A stretch of 64,000 nucleotides of DNA from Prostheceraeus crozeri (taxonomy: Eukaryota; Platyhelminthes; Polycladida; Euryleptidae). A program made the position numbers and the translations under genes. Shown piece by piece: positions 11,216 to 23,391 of this stretch. The notes below the pieces were generated by a model, which ran no database searches, was not told the DNA's origin, and saw only the letters and a program-made list of their open reading frames with translations. The stretch is from NCBI GenBank assembly GCA_907163375.1, contig CAJQUW010007530.1:310001-374000 (forward strand), read 5' to 3'. Within the stretch, counting starts at the first letter, position 1. Every line of letters starts with the position of its first letter.

Positions 11216-14200
11216 TCAAATCACAAATCACAAAGCAAGTATTAGGCACTTCTATTAAGCAACTATGTGGTAACTCGCTACTATGAAGAGATTATATGGT
11301 GAGTTAGCGATTTTGTGGCTAAATTTTAAAGTTATTGCTCAATTTTGTAACAAAATTATCGCAAGACTTTATCCAAATGGATAAAAACAGATTCTCTAGC
11401 ATCTCATCATTATCAAACCTGGTCTGCACTTATTTGTTAGATACATTTGCCATATGTGGACTATGGTAAGGTCAGGGATAAAATAGCAGACAACAGAAAA
11501 AGGCGGCAATTCACGAATTCTCGCTGGCGATCTTCGCAAGAGAATTTGCTACAATAATGACGGACATCCACCAGCTTTTTGCAAGATATGTTCTCACAGG
11601 GAATCAGTCTTGTTATTCCAATGGAAAACAAAAATTGCGGACCGCCGAACTTGATAACAAGCACGTTAATTAAATTGTGTCGACTATTTGGAGAAATTCA
11701 AGGACCTCATATAAGTTAACGCAACAGAAAGATGCGGAATCAACGGGGTCGATCACGATCTGTGTGAGACTGTGTATTGCGTTAGCTTACCTTCTATGAT
11801 TTTTTTTCTTTCTGCTTATCTTTTTTCTCTGTAATTTTAATTTACTGCTTTATATCGAAGTTTCAGTAATGATTTCAATAAGTTATTTCTGTCTTCGGTT
11901 TCAGTGCAATCCATAGCTTATTGTGTTTCATTACGGACAATCATTGATTCATCATTGAATGCCTATCTCATGTCTGTTCATCTGAATATTGTCGATTATT
12001 TGAAGAAAGCATAGTCGGTGTAGGAAAATTGTCAATCATTCTCTAGCCTCTGTAGCTCATTAATTACCACATCTTGACACTTCGCGCGCTAGAAATAGAC
12101 TGAAGCTCAGGTTACAATTGTATCATTGAATTCATGATCCTAGATAACCATTTTTGGCCATCTCCAAGGATGCAGATTTGTAGTTAAGGATACAACATAG
12201 CTACCATTGATAAACAACGAAGTTTGCCATGTATGTTGTTCAGTTCTAACAGTAATAATGAAGGTGTTGAAATGATCATGCAGCGGTAGCTAAGAAAATG
12301 TATCAAAAATCTTTATTGAGGCAACATAAAGAGAAATAATTATTTTGAATCAACAAACACTCAATTGCAGGAACATTAGCAAAGAATTGGCACAGTGGAC
12401 TTCAGCTGAGACGGAGGACTGTAAATGCTGGAGATGCGCTGATTAACATTATTAACTTACAGCATTAAATAAATATTAATATTGTAACTTATTGAAATGC
12501 TAGGATCTAGCACACTTTGACAATGATGCCGGAACAGGGGGCAGAGGGGGACAAACGTGCCCTTGAGCAGAAGTGTAGCTCTACAGCAATTGCTTTCGAG
12601 TTGTAACGTCGAATTAGAAGCATTTCTGATGAAATGTTTTCTTCTTTGCTCAGACGTTTTCAGAAATAGCGAATTAATTTTGATTAAACATAAGGTAGCT
12701 AGTTTCCTCATTTTGGTGATGAAAAATGCGGCAGATTCTATGAGTCTCAAGTGTTCTTAAGCTTCTCAATTGACAAAGTAGCTTGAAAGTATAAGGCTAC
12801 ACGCATATGTACGCTGACAGACCCCTACACCGAAAGCTCACGCGGGTTTAATGTGTCACCGCCGTTAGTTTAGACAATTTTAGTTAATAGACAATTTTGC
12901 ATTCATCAATAACGAAAAATAGAGTAATATCGAACTGAGTTTATGATACATTTATATCTGAGCATTTGTTTGATTGTCTTATACATGCAATGCAATAAAT
13001 CCGCTAGGTTATCCATGCCGGTACTGTAAATGTAACTTTTTACTTTTATCAAGCAGAACTGCATAGTCGCTTTTCTAGGAATTACATCTTACTGAGTCAT
13101 CTTTCTACGTAACTTGAAAGTGAGGCGTAGCCTTCTAAAAGAGCCAAAAATATATACTTTCTGATTACGAAAGAGATGGGAGGAAACCGAAAAGAGAATA
13201 TCAAACGATTGGAATGTAAGTCTGTATTGTAGAATAGTATACGGCATTATTCGAATATTACTATTTTTTGTGTCGAATTATAATCTAATATTCGAATTAT
13301 TATTATTATGTATTCGAATAAAATATCAATGTATTTATAGGGCGTCATCATGTAGTGCTTGTATGCCGTTTATTTCAATACACTATTCATAGGTATAAGC
13401 TGAGTTGTAGCTCTACAAAATACATACATAATTACATATTCTCAAAATACATAATTTACAGACTTACTCATTCATACAATCCTATAAGATCGACCATGGA
13501 AGTAACGTTTTACGCAGTTCTAATAAAATCGGCCATACAAAAGTGGAAGTTCTTCCTCTTCACTGTATTGCTGACTTAATATCATTAAAAATGATTTCTT
13601 GCCAATTGGTAAACTATAGATTTTGTTTTGGCAAATTTACCTCTCAAATTTATTTTCATTTAGATAACTAAAGTTTGTTTATCTGATGTCATAAATAATA
13701 GATAATCGATTGTATACATGTTCATTTTCTTCTAAGATGAAATCAGCGGAGCAGCCGAAGCTCCATAGCCTCAAGCACTTCTCCCGTAGTTGAGAATGTA
13801 TCCTATTTGCTTAACTCAAAAACTGCTTGCTTTCCCCATTTTCTGATTTCGATGTATGAATAATCAGAACATACCACTGCATGTTTGTATAATTGCATAT
13901 CAACAACATTATGTTATTATAGACACTAAACCATGTATGATTTGTGTGCAAACCCGGTGAGTACAAACCACACACGCAATTTTTCTTACGATTAATGGCG
14001 AGCTTCGATTTTACATATTACGAAGTTTACTGGGCGAGCTCATAACAGCTAAGTCTCTCCACAAAGCTGATATTATTCTCTTTCTACTCAACATGTTCTG
14101 TCTTTATGTTGCAATGTTTATGTTATGTCTATATGTTATTATTGGCATTTTAATAGCAACCTATTAAGCGAATAATTTCATTTAAACAACCGATGTTTTC

Positions 14201-14450
14201 AATCGTATTATCTTGTGCTGAATGCTTCAATCCTACGAAATAGGTAATCATCGATCTGAATAAGAGCGATCAGAAACCTTCACATCCTCTGATCGGCATG
14301 ATCTTGTACATGTAGTACAGTATTACTTTAGATCTAAAAATTATCATTTTTTAATGAAGAAACAATGAAATAAGCTGAAGAGGACTTACTACTCAGTGAA
14401 TTCCTGGCAAAACAATGAGTTCTGCAAACTATCACATAATTATTTTGTTT
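11216..14450. other. Long stretch without recognisable genes
   Basis: No ORF here shows a family signature, and I see no tRNA or rRNA. At 13,230-13,330 there is an AT-rich run with inverted ATATTCGAAT-type words (TATTCGAATATTA, TCTAATATTCGAATTATTAT), a likely low-complexity hairpin. The remainder is unassigned intergenic sequence. Confidence 0.5.
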
Positions 14451-14451
14451 C

Positions 14452-14525
14452 GAGTACTCGGAATCACTAATCGAGCAACACTTTGAGAGTGAGTAGGCCA
14501 ACTCGAGTACTCGTGCAGAACACTA
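14452..14525. repeat. hAT-type terminal sequence
   Basis: The words CGAGTACTCGGAATCACT and AACTCGAGTACTCGTGCAGA occur 50 bp apart. The reverse complement of the second reads AGTGTTCTGCACGAGTACTC, which resembles hAT termini built around CAGTGTTCTGCACGAGTAC. A coding hAT fragment follows at 14,892, so these may belong to one decayed element; the matching far end was not found with confidence. Confidence 0.4.
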
Positions 14526-14891
14526 TTACCCTGATCTGCATGTGTGAAATGCATTAGTGGTTTGAGTTTCTTGGAAATGAAAATTTATTTCAGTATTGTG
14601 CCCTTCTCCAACATTCTTGCCCCCATTGCCCAAAATTCGTTCCGGCATCCCTGCACCTTGACAGCTAATCATTAGCTTCCAAGCTAAGAGAATAAAAAGA
14701 ATAAGTGAGTCAAATAAGAGAATCTGAAATAGAAATGTTGATTTCTGACGAAAGTAATGCTGGAAAGAAAACTCGACTACCAAGACCAAAGATGAATATC
14801 CTTCATTTGAAGCTTCAAATAACCGCATTCGAAACCATTGGAAATCGTTCGGCTTCATTTGAAAAAATCTACCAAGTTTTGAAAAAAAAGA

Positions 14892-15032
14892 CAACCAACG
14901 TCAGTTGAAGCTGAGCGGGGTTTTAGTGCAGTCGTATTACTTGTAAACAAACTGAAATAATCTTTAAGCGATGATACTATAGACAAATTGATTTTCTTGA
15001 AGTCACACATGACCTTTTACAGAAAAAGTTAG
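14892..15032 (+). pseudogene. hAT transposase dimerisation domain fragment
   Basis: The frame reads QPTSVEAERGFSAVVLLVNK, LK, a stop, then SLSDDTIDKLIFLKS. This matches the hAT C-terminal motif PxTSVExERxFSxxGxxxxxxRxxLxxxxxxxLxFLKS closely. The in-frame stop at about 14,955 breaks it. Upstream (14,705-14,890) an open frame with LISDESNAGKKTRLPRPK may be the preceding part in a shifted frame. It is a decayed autonomous-hAT remnant, distinct in sequence from the one at 6.8 kb. Confidence 0.85.
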
Positions 15033-15344
15033 GTTTGTTATATTCTAGACTGAATTGTGCTTAGCTGGAAAATTGGATCTTCGTTGATATACTTAGTTGA
15101 GGAACTGTTTTTTCAATTTTTCAAACTTAGATTGAGGAATATCAATTTTTGTATTTACTTAAGGGAATTCGTAGGTGTGAGTAATTGCATTTGGCCTTCC
15201 TGACGAGTCGCGTGGTTGTACAATCTACATATATTTTCCTGTAAAAAATATTCATATGCTTTTGTAGACGACATTTTTGTGAAACAAACGATTTCATTCA
15301 TCAATGATTTCACAACATGTATAATGTAAAGGTGGACCAAACTT

Positions 15345-15455
15345 AATTTTTCAGATCCGCATCCACAAAGTTCGAAACCTGTAATCCGCATCCAATCTGC
15401 AACAATTCTACATTTTCTAACTGCATCCGCGCCGTATCCGCACCGAATCCGCAAT
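15345..15455. repeat. ATCCGC-rich hAT-type end
   Basis: Repeated words ATCCGCATCC, AATCCGCATCC, CATCCGCGCCGTATCCGC and AATCCGCAATA in about 110 bp are typical of hAT subterminal repeats. A similar block lies at 19,095-19,200. It could be the end of the hAT whose domain sits at 14,892. Confidence 0.5.
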
Positions 15456-15897
15456 AGCAAAAGTCTTCGAAAATGTTTGGTAACTCGTTAAGATTAATTT
15501 AGAAGGAAAAATTACATTTTTGTGGATTTTGCATCTATAGCCTTATCCTTTAGGCTTCAACGGTCAATAAAGTAACAGATAATTTTGGCCATGCTCGGCT
15601 AATGCAAAACTACGAATAATAAGAGGAAATATGCCTTGACTGCACATGTAGATGTTAAAAATTTTGTATTGAAAGAAAGTCAAGTTGTTTATTATAAAAT
15701 CGTACAAAAGGTTGATCAATATATTTCGACTATTATACCATAGCCATTATCAAGAAAAGAATTCATGGTAAATACAAAAGATTTAAAATTTGATGTAGAG
15801 AATCATAGAATTAACACTGTAAAGACTTATAAACATGAATGATATCTATTATGCGTAGAATGAAAAGATATCTGACAGCAGAAATGTGCTGCTAACC

Positions 15898-16226
15898 CAT
15901 GTAATCCATTTTCAAATACATTACTTCATTATTTGTCATCGTGTTACGCCGACGTTTCTTCTTGCTTTTTGAATGTCGGATAATTGTATCAGGATAGCCA
16001 TTTGCCTTGAGTGTTTCGTTGAACCTGTTTTCATGTTTACGAAAGAATCAAGCAAAGATGCACTTTTAATATTGACTTTCGTAAACATGAAAACAGGTTC
16101 AACGAAACACTCAAGGCAAATGGCTATCCTGATACAATTATCCGACATTCAAAAAGCAAGAAGAAACGTCGGCGTAACACGATGACAAATAATGAAATAA
16201 TGCATTTGAAAATGGATTACATAAAT
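15898..16226. repeat. Large near-perfect palindrome
   Basis: The left arm (15,898-16,049) and right arm (16,077-16,226) are near-perfect reverse complements; for example GTTACGCCGACGTTTCTTCT on the left and its complement on the right. The loop contains TCAAGCAAAGATGCAC. The same peptide begins on both strands (MSDNCIRIAICLECFVEPVF), which reflects the palindrome and does not indicate a gene. Confidence 0.9.
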
Positions 16227-16387
16227 TATGAATTGGACAAAAAAATCAAACACATATTCATACGCGAAGGAATCAATGTAAGACTCACCCGAGAAACAAA
16301 AACACTGGGAAATATACTACGGAAACGAAGAGAAAATTATACATGTTAACTCAAAAATGATGCTTCAGAAAAAATACTGTATATGAA

Positions 16388-16657
16388 GTGAAATGTGATA
16401 AATGTCATCAAATCTATATCGGCAGTACGATTCGCCCCCTTCATATCCGCATCAGAGAGCATTTAAATACTTCTCGCTCATCTATTTTTAACCACAAAAT
16501 AACATGCAAAAATAAAAAATTCAACATAAAGATATTAACAACCGCAGACGATGTACCAAATTTAAGATTCAAGGAATCCATCTTTATACGGAAGCTTAAG
16601 CCCTCGATTAATAGTCGAGCTGAATGTGAAGGGCTAAAAGAATTTTTGTACATGTAA
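16388..16657 (+). pseudogene. Penelope GIY-YIG endonuclease domain
   Basis: The frame starts MKCDKCHQIYIGSTIRPLHI and continues RIREHL; this matches the Penelope-type GIY-YIG core (Y)xVxCxxCxxxYIGxTxRxLxxRxxEH, with Tyr-Ile-Gly, the following Arg and the HL pair visible. The end reads FKESIFIRKLKPSINSR, the usual ExxxIxxxKPxxN tail. In intact elements this domain is the C-terminal part of a single reverse transcriptase-endonuclease protein; here only the endonuclease is readable, without an upstream polymerase, so it is a truncated copy inside the inverted structure at 15.6-17.0 kb. Confidence 0.85.
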
Positions 16658-16960
16658 TTTTTCATAATGAATTTTTGGTTGGGAGGTTGGGGAGAGATGT
16701 GTTAGCAGCACATTTCTGCTGTCAGATATCTTTTCATTCTACGCATAATAGATATCATTCATGTTTATAAGTCTTTACAGTGTTAATTCTATGATTCTCT
16801 ACATCAAATTTTAAATCTTTTGTATTTACCATGAATTCTTTTCTTGATAATGGCTATGGTATAATAGTCGAAATATATTGATCAACCTTTTGTACGATTT
16901 TATGATAAACAACTTGACTTTCTTTCAATACAAAATTTTTAACATCTACGAATAGTAAGT

Positions 16961-17686
16961 TTAGAATAGCTGCTATAGGGCCAACTAGCAATGTATTCAG
17001 CGGATGATCTGTTTTTATCTGCTCATAAACGAGCCTATTTAAACAATTTGAGCAATTACCACTCGCATAAAAGCCAGGACTCATCTGTTAAAATCGAACT
17101 TTTATTTGTTAACAAGCTTGATGCACACGCAGTATCTCACACGCACAGGTAATGTCTTGAGCAGACTGAATCTAGGCCTCACTGGGTTTACATCACGACG
17201 GGCAGGGCATCACACTTGATCTCGATATTCTCATTTAGTCACTCTTGGCTTTGTACTTGTAGAGATCTCGAGCAATTATTGTTTTATTCAACAATTTTAT
17301 TATTTTTGGTAGACTAAGTCTTATTCAAAGTGTTTATAAACAGTATGTATGGATTAGAAGTCATAGAAAGGATTTGCCGCTCGTACTGAATCATGCTGAG
17401 ATTGACGACTGCAGAGGATTGCTGAGTAGAACTAGAGCATTGTCAATCTAAGGAATGAAAGATTCTATGGATTAGTGGGCTGGATTATCACTGTTGTCAA
17501 ATTCGTAAGCAGCACCTGATAAAATCAGCAATTCTTGAATAAAGAACCTATTTCAATTTCAATGAAGTTTGAGTCGTGATTGAGTTTACCCGAAAACTCA
17601 TACTAAGCCTAGTTTTATAACGTCGAAATGACAGTGCTATAAAGTGCTATCTTTATAACCGAAATAAAGTAGCGTTAAACTGACTA
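16961..17686. other. Unassigned, one short minus-strand ORF
   Basis: A minus-strand frame (17,084-16,854) runs into the Penelope repeat and starts MSPGFYASGNCSNCLNRLVY; it may be Penelope-derived coding on the other strand but I cannot place it in the family. No RNA gene or other signal seen. Confidence 0.35.
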
Positions 17687-18363
17687 ATGCTAGCCAGGGT
17701 AATTACAGCCACGTTGCTTCATCAGTACGTTGTTTCATGTTTTTTCGCATTCGCTCTTTGTATTGATAGCCAATTAGTCACTCGAGGTGCACAATTTTCC
17801 CTGAGGGAATTCGTTTCTACTATTTATTCGGTTGCCATTGAGAGACGGCGTTTGTTTCAATTATGGCAACAAATCAAGGAGCCTACGAGACAGAATCTGA
17901 TGATCAGTTTCAAGACATGTGAAATCTCTCCCCTCGATTCCAAAAGCGTGTCGTTGGGACAAGCAAACTCAAGGAAGCAAGACAAGGTCAAGATATCTGC
18001 AGAGATTTGGATGCTTCTCTAGTTAGCATTCTGACCAGCATGCGCGGGCAAAAGACCATGAGGAGGCCTAGAGGCGCCAAGGTCACTGCTGGCCGCCCAA
18101 TACAAAGTGACAGTATCAAATTGAACAAGATCGTCAACGCCAACCGAGTCCACAATACGGTGCACATGCTAGATCCTCGAGGAAATCATCAAGCACATCC
18201 TCGAGCACATTTACAAGCATCTCCGACAATGATAATACAGATGAGGATGAAGAATGTGGAATATGTTCAATCGAATTCAGCAAATCTAGTGGGTCCTGTG
18301 CATATCATGCTTGATCTGGACGTGTGGAGATTGCAACGAATCAACAACAGACAGATGCTATAA
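17687..18363 (+). pseudogene. Unrecognised broken coding sequence, Cys-rich end
   Basis: Two plus-strand frames overlap (17,687-18,022 and 18,007-18,363), and a third frame near 18,250-18,360 gives ECGICSIEFSKSSGSCAYHA followed by a run of CxxC-like spacing. The pattern (acidic Ser-rich stretch, then clustered Cys) is like the C-terminal zinc-binding tail of transposases or of PHD-type proteins, but no family can be named. Switching between frames suggests decay. It may equally be an exon of a host gene with no other visible exons. Confidence 0.3.
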
Positions 18364-19094
18364 ATGTATTCTATGCTCATGATATGCTAGCATTAGAATT
18401 TTGATGGATAGCCTTGTTTTTAATTTCTAATGAATTACTTTTAAGGGTCTTTAACGGGTGGCTGTAAATCGCCTTATTTTTTAAAAAATTGATGCCACCC
18501 GGAAAATTAATCTCGGGGTTAACGATAACTCCAAATTCCAAAATTTAAACTAGATTCATTAATTAAATTCGATTCCTGCAGTTCGTAGCGGTGAAGTAGA
18601 GTCTGTTGACAAACCAGATAAAAAATAATTGAAAAAACATGAAAAAGTTGCTGCAATTAGCCCGTATTACGGTACTGAGTACTGACTGCATCAACGCAAC
18701 TGAGTGTAATATTGGATGACTACAAACTCCAAGTCATCCGTGTCACAGCATGGTCCACTTCAGGCACTACACTGATATGGAAATTTGATAAAACTCAAGT
18801 CTACGGCTTCAGCCACACTGCGAACTTTTCAAAGCGTTTCCGAGCAAAGTGTTTTGCAGCAAATATAAAGTCATCATTGCAGCAGTTTACAGACTGCCAC
18901 ACTGCGAGCAAAGCAAACCAGAGATATTGATTGCTTGCGGACATACATTTGCTCGGGACGCTCGTGCTTGCTTTGCTTTCAGTGTGGCTGAGGCTTTACT
19001 CAAGCCTAACGGCACCGTGTTGGAAAAGTATATTTGTATAGCTCTTAGTGTGTGGAAACAAAACGTGGATAGTTCAACTTGTCCATGAAGTCTT
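18364..19094. other. No gene seen
   Basis: Short ORFs at 18,712-18,930 and 18,849-19,088 overlap in different frames and lack family features. The stretch AGACTGCCACACTGCGAGCAAAG and similar words near 18,820-18,990 look like a decayed internal repeat (TTTTCAAAGCG, CCACACTGCGA twice). Confidence 0.4.
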
Positions 19095-19200
19095 GTTTAA
19101 TTTGCTCATCCACAAAGTTAAAAATGTTCGATCCGAATCCGCAAAATACCAAATTTTCGCATCCTCATACGCGCGGATGCAGATGCAGATTATCAGCCCT
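19095..19200. repeat. Second ATCCGC/GGATGC-rich hAT-type end
   Basis: ATCCGAATCCGCAAAATACC, then CGCATCCTCATACGCGCGGA and GATGCAGATGCAGATTATCA. Read in reverse this gives GGGCTGATAATCTGCATCTG, a hAT-like terminus. Related to the block at 15,345-15,455; the two could be ends of one hAT into which other elements were inserted, but this is not proven. Confidence 0.45.
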
Positions 19201-19355
19201 TGGTATAACGCTTCTTTATAGCCTGCTTGAGTTTCATTGTTTTAATTTTTTATGTATTAAATAATGTCATAAACACACGGGCCGTATGCAAGTTACAATT
19301 ATTCTTAAATGTAGAATTGTTTTACAGAGTAAAATACCTTTTCCTCATCAACATA

Positions 19356-19796
19356 GGCCCTTTTCGAGGTGCCAAATCGATGTGACCTTGGCAACTCGAA
19401 AAGGTGATTATTTGCAAAAATTTGCACTTTTTACATGAACTTCGTCAAGGTCTCTTCGAAATTTTTAGTCGGTCAGAGCTCGATTATTTTGGGAAAACCG
19501 GCAATTTTAAGTTTGAAAACAAATCAGTAAATTGCAATTGCGTGTAATTTGTGATTACGTTTCATCCAAAATATTTTGATAAAACCAAAAGTTAAGATTT
19601 CTTTGTTTTACTGTATGGTCATGCACAGGAAAATTTAGAATGTCGAAAAGCCCATGCAGACAGTTAATTCTTTTGATGTTGATGTCCAATTTTTTTCCTA
19701 TTCTCCAACTCCAATCTCTAGTGTAGTCTTTCTGTTAATGTCCATTCATCAATTTCAGCTAAATTCATAGCACGGTGACTATTCATTGAAATATAA
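19356..19796. repeat. P-element left terminal inverted repeat
   Basis: About 440 bp, mirrored at 23,392-23,830. Includes the words TTCGTCAAGGTCTC, GAGCTCGATTATTTTGGGAA and TAGTGTAGTCTTTCTGTTAA. Such long arms are unusual against the 31-bp arms of the Drosophila P element but are found in some P-like families. Confidence 0.9.
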
Positions 19797-19944
19797 TCAG
19801 GTTGCAGGGATATCTAGAGTTGGGCGCCCTATCGGGCACCGGGATATGAAAGGTCGTGATACTACTATACATACTAAGGCCCACAAATTATAAGTAGTCG
19901 CTAAATAATGGAAAAATAAAAAAAAAACATTTCTTCCCAAAACT

Positions 19945-22774
19945 TCATTTATATTGCGATTGAAGTTTCCGCAATTTGCGGTCATTGGTGTCAACACTTT
20001 CGACAGGTCTGTCATTCATTTGGGAAATTAGATTTTTGATAAAACACATGGATATCTTTTGAACAATTGACTTACACGAATAATGCTCATTACTGCAGCC
20101 AACAGTCAACAGCATTCTGTGTTCATCACAGTTAAACTTCTCTAGAACAGAAAGAGTGAACACATGTAGATGATGACTTGAGGCAAGCCATCTCTGACGC
20201 AAATCGTCATCCGAAATGATTTGCTGATAGTAGAGATATGACAGAGAACATACTAAAAAGACGTATTGACTGGGTACAACCCACCCCGACTCATCATCTG
20301 AGTCAGCTGAGCACTGTCACTATCGGTGTCATCGAGTTTCTGAAATAACATGTCTTGACAATCTGAACATTTGTTTCTTGCAGCTACAGAGCGACCAACG
20401 TATCCGGAAACGTAAAAAATGATAGCGGAATCTTCATCAGAAATATCAAAAATTTCAACATCGGTCAAATATTTCGATAACCACAAACAATCACTGCCTG
20501 TTGCAGTCGTCAATTCTTCACTACTTGATGCAGTCAGCAAATGAGGGAGATCACTCTCCAAAATATTATGGACACGAAGCTTCTTCTCTGCGTCAAGAAG
20601 CTGACGGACACTCATGTAATAGTTAGCTCCAGCGATCTGACGATACGTCCAAACCGAGCTTCAATCGGATCTGAGAGGAGCTTTCCCGTCAATATGTAAT
20701 CAAAGTCATGAATAGTGAGCAAATCTTCATAAAGAGCACTTACTGCACGTAGAGTTTGAGACCAGGCCAGTCCAGTTTCTGAAGAGAATGAAAATCGCGT
20801 TGTGCTTCTCCACGATGCAATCATGTCAGCGGATTCATTTAGGAATTGGAATCTGGCTTCACCATGGGCAATAGGTCTCTGGTAATCATCTCTTGCACGA
20901 ACTCCTTTGGAGGTAGATTTCACGTTTAGGATTTTCCAAAGATTCAGGATCAGTTCAATAAATTCCGCGGTATCAGTCCAACCATTGTTATTGTAAAATC
21001 GCAGAGCCTGGAGAGAAGAATCACAAAAAACCTTTAAAGCGTGTCGTGGACTTGTCCTTGAGATTGAAGGTGGATTCAATGATTCAGCAGTCAATTTGAT
21101 TGCAGCCTTCACTGGTTTTCCATCCTCCAAAAGAAGTAATTCTTTCAAATGGCGAAAGTGAGCCTCTTTTCCGGGCGAAAGAAGAGAAGGATGTCCCATT
21201 GGAAACACAAACTTGTCTCTGCTCAACCAGTTGCTAAAGGCATTTTTGAGATTATGTGTTGAGTCGAAAAGAAGGTATAGTTGCTTCTCCTGATCAACAG
21301 GATTGTTGACATTAGAGCGAATCAGTCCATCACACAACTTCTTATAAAGGCTTCGATTAACAGGATGATTATCGACCACAACAGCAATTACGTGCAGCAC
21401 TTCCTCCAGACTTTGAAGCACTGAGATGAAATGGTGGTAAAGAATATCCAAGTTCAGTGACACAACAGGTACGAGCTTGACAACATCTTTGTATTTACAC
21501 TTCAATGATTGAACCATAAACGTGAGAACTGTTTTACCAATATCTCCACTCTCGGTCATACCCGTAAGTTTTCCTTTGACACATTCAACATTTTGCGCTG
21601 TGTAAACTTCATCGATGATCAATATCACAATGCGTTCATAGTCTTTGAGTTGACTCACACGAGAACTGATGTACGAAGTATCAATGTGACCAGGTGTAAC
21701 TGAAGTCTCACTACACAGTTGCTGAAGACGACGAATGGCAGGTAGAAAGAAAACTTCTCTCAATTTTGAATATAAAGGTCTGCTAGTTATATACCACATA
21801 AACGACAAACATATGGTATTTGGTGAATAATGTCGAGCATGAACCGACTTCTGGCAGAGTTCCAACTGTTCCGAAGTAAATTTCAGGAAATTTCTATGTT
21901 CAACATCATCTTGTTCAAGATGCTGTTCAATACTTTGCCGAGCAATGTCTAATAAAGTTATGTCAGAAATACATGAATAATTCAAATCACAGCGAGATTT
22001 TGCGAATGCGAGAAGATTACAAAGCTCCGTCGTCGAAGTCACATGCTCAAGAATGTGCAAAACATGGTCGTATAACCGATGAGATAGTCGAAAATTGTTC
22101 ACGAACACTTCAGTCCTTAGATCCTCCAAAACACGCACCGAACAACGCAGCGATGGGGAATCCAGGGAATTAAAAGCTGCTGAGATATAAGCAAACAAAA
22201 TGCTTGTCTCTGAATGCAGAGCAAAACAATCTCCCGGCAGGGTGATGGTGCAAAGTCTCTCTTTCAAGTCAGCGATGGTTTGAAATGTTTCACTTTCGAA
22301 CATGATGTCCATTGCGTTGACAGAGAACTCGTTTGCTTTATTCCGTCGAAATTCGGATGTTGCATTAGGTCGGCGCGGAGTCGGTTTTGGCACACTCAAG
22401 TAGCTAGGGCAGTTATGAAGAATGTGTGGCACAACTAAAGACTTCAATTTTTTGAGTTTTAACTTGTTCGATTTTTTGTTCAACCTCGCGGTATTCGAGT
22501 CTGAGCTGTTGACAAGGAAGTCATCATCGGAGAAATGAAGATGACACACTCGTAAATGTGTCGTTGGAGAAAATGGAATACGTCGTCCGTCACAAATGTC
22601 ATCTCTCTTAATGACCGTGATCCATTTCTGTCTCATAATAGCGTCCAAAGGAAAAGCAAAAAAAGAAATACCTGTAGATTCCGACGTTGCAAGATTCGCG
22701 TTCGACGAACGTGCTCTTGATCCATGCGGAGCATACCCGGAACGGCAATTTGGAACACAGCACTTGAATCCCAT
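19945..22774 (-). pseudogene. P-element-type transposase with N-terminal THAP domain, two frameshifts
   Basis: The main frame runs from 22,774 to 20,612 (720 codons). It opens MGFKCCVPNCRSGY and shows the THAP C2CH zinc module: paired Cys at the start, Trp in RQKWITVI, CHLHF at about residues 91-95, and a VVPHIL motif near 114 in place of AVPxIF. The RNase-H-like catalytic region follows, with ILIIDEVYTAQ (first Asp), VVVDNHPVNRSLYKKL, and the HNLKNAFSNW motif. The rest is in other frames: SVRQLLDAEKKLRVHN to 20,253, then SDDDLRQRWLASSH down to 19,945. One base appears lost near 20,650 and another near 20,265. The Met at 22,774 is chosen because the THAP domain starts there. Confidence 0.85.
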
Positions 22775-23391
22775 CGCACATATTTAGACACCTGGCCAAG
22801 TCGACGCCAAATCAAAGAATGATAACAATTCTCGACGTGATAGTGCAAAATCAATAGTCAAGTTCACGTCAGCACGATGAGGTTGCCAATGATATTCGCC
22901 ATTGTGATTGGTTTAGGCAGACCCGAGCACCACGGGGATGCAGTAGCGCTAGACTGAGTGAGGACGCGTACCGTCAATCCGTCATACATTGCACACAACT
23001 TTCATACAGCTCACAATGCGTGTGGCTCTCTCGCAGCCGTCTCGCATGCAGCCACCGCGCTGTTAATCGTGGGCCTTACTATGTCGTGGAATTGTGAACA
23101 AAAATCGACCTTTCATATCCCGATGCTCTAGAAATCCCTGTCAGGTTGCAAATCAAAACGAACTCTCTTTATTAAGGTCGGCACATGCGATGTCCTTATG
23201 AAATGAGATAAGACTCCTTTTGTGCTGCCAGCTAGAGTATTTTTTTCAATTGCATGCGCAATCCAGAGGAATGTTGATTGATGATTGATCCCATTGCCTA
23301 ACAATGGGAGACACTGCATCTAAACCGACCAGAGAATAGCATTACTTGCCGAGGAAATACTATTCCTCTCAATGATATATTAGTATATATA

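Larger units (their letters stand above)
15640..16960 (+). mobile_element. Penelope-like element with nested inverted repeats (PLE1)
   Basis: An outer inverted repeat of about 255 bp (15,640-15,895 versus 16,700-16,960) surrounds an inner inverted repeat of about 150 bp (15,898-16,049 versus 16,077-16,226) with a loop of roughly 28 bp. A GIY-YIG endonuclease frame lies between the inner right arm and the outer right arm. The left half (outer plus inner arm joined) is therefore a reverse complement of the right half without the endonuclease segment. Inverted, truncated copies joined to the main copy are known for Penelope elements. No reverse transcriptase is readable here, so the element is 5'-truncated. 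Confidence 0.75.

Noticed and set aside
15936-16185. Two 70-codon ORFs on opposite strands that start with the same peptide
   Set aside because: They are mirror images produced by the large palindrome and are not genes.
20612-22854. Plus-strand ORFs across the P-element transposase
   Set aside because: Short antisense frames without family features; shadows of the minus-strand transposase.
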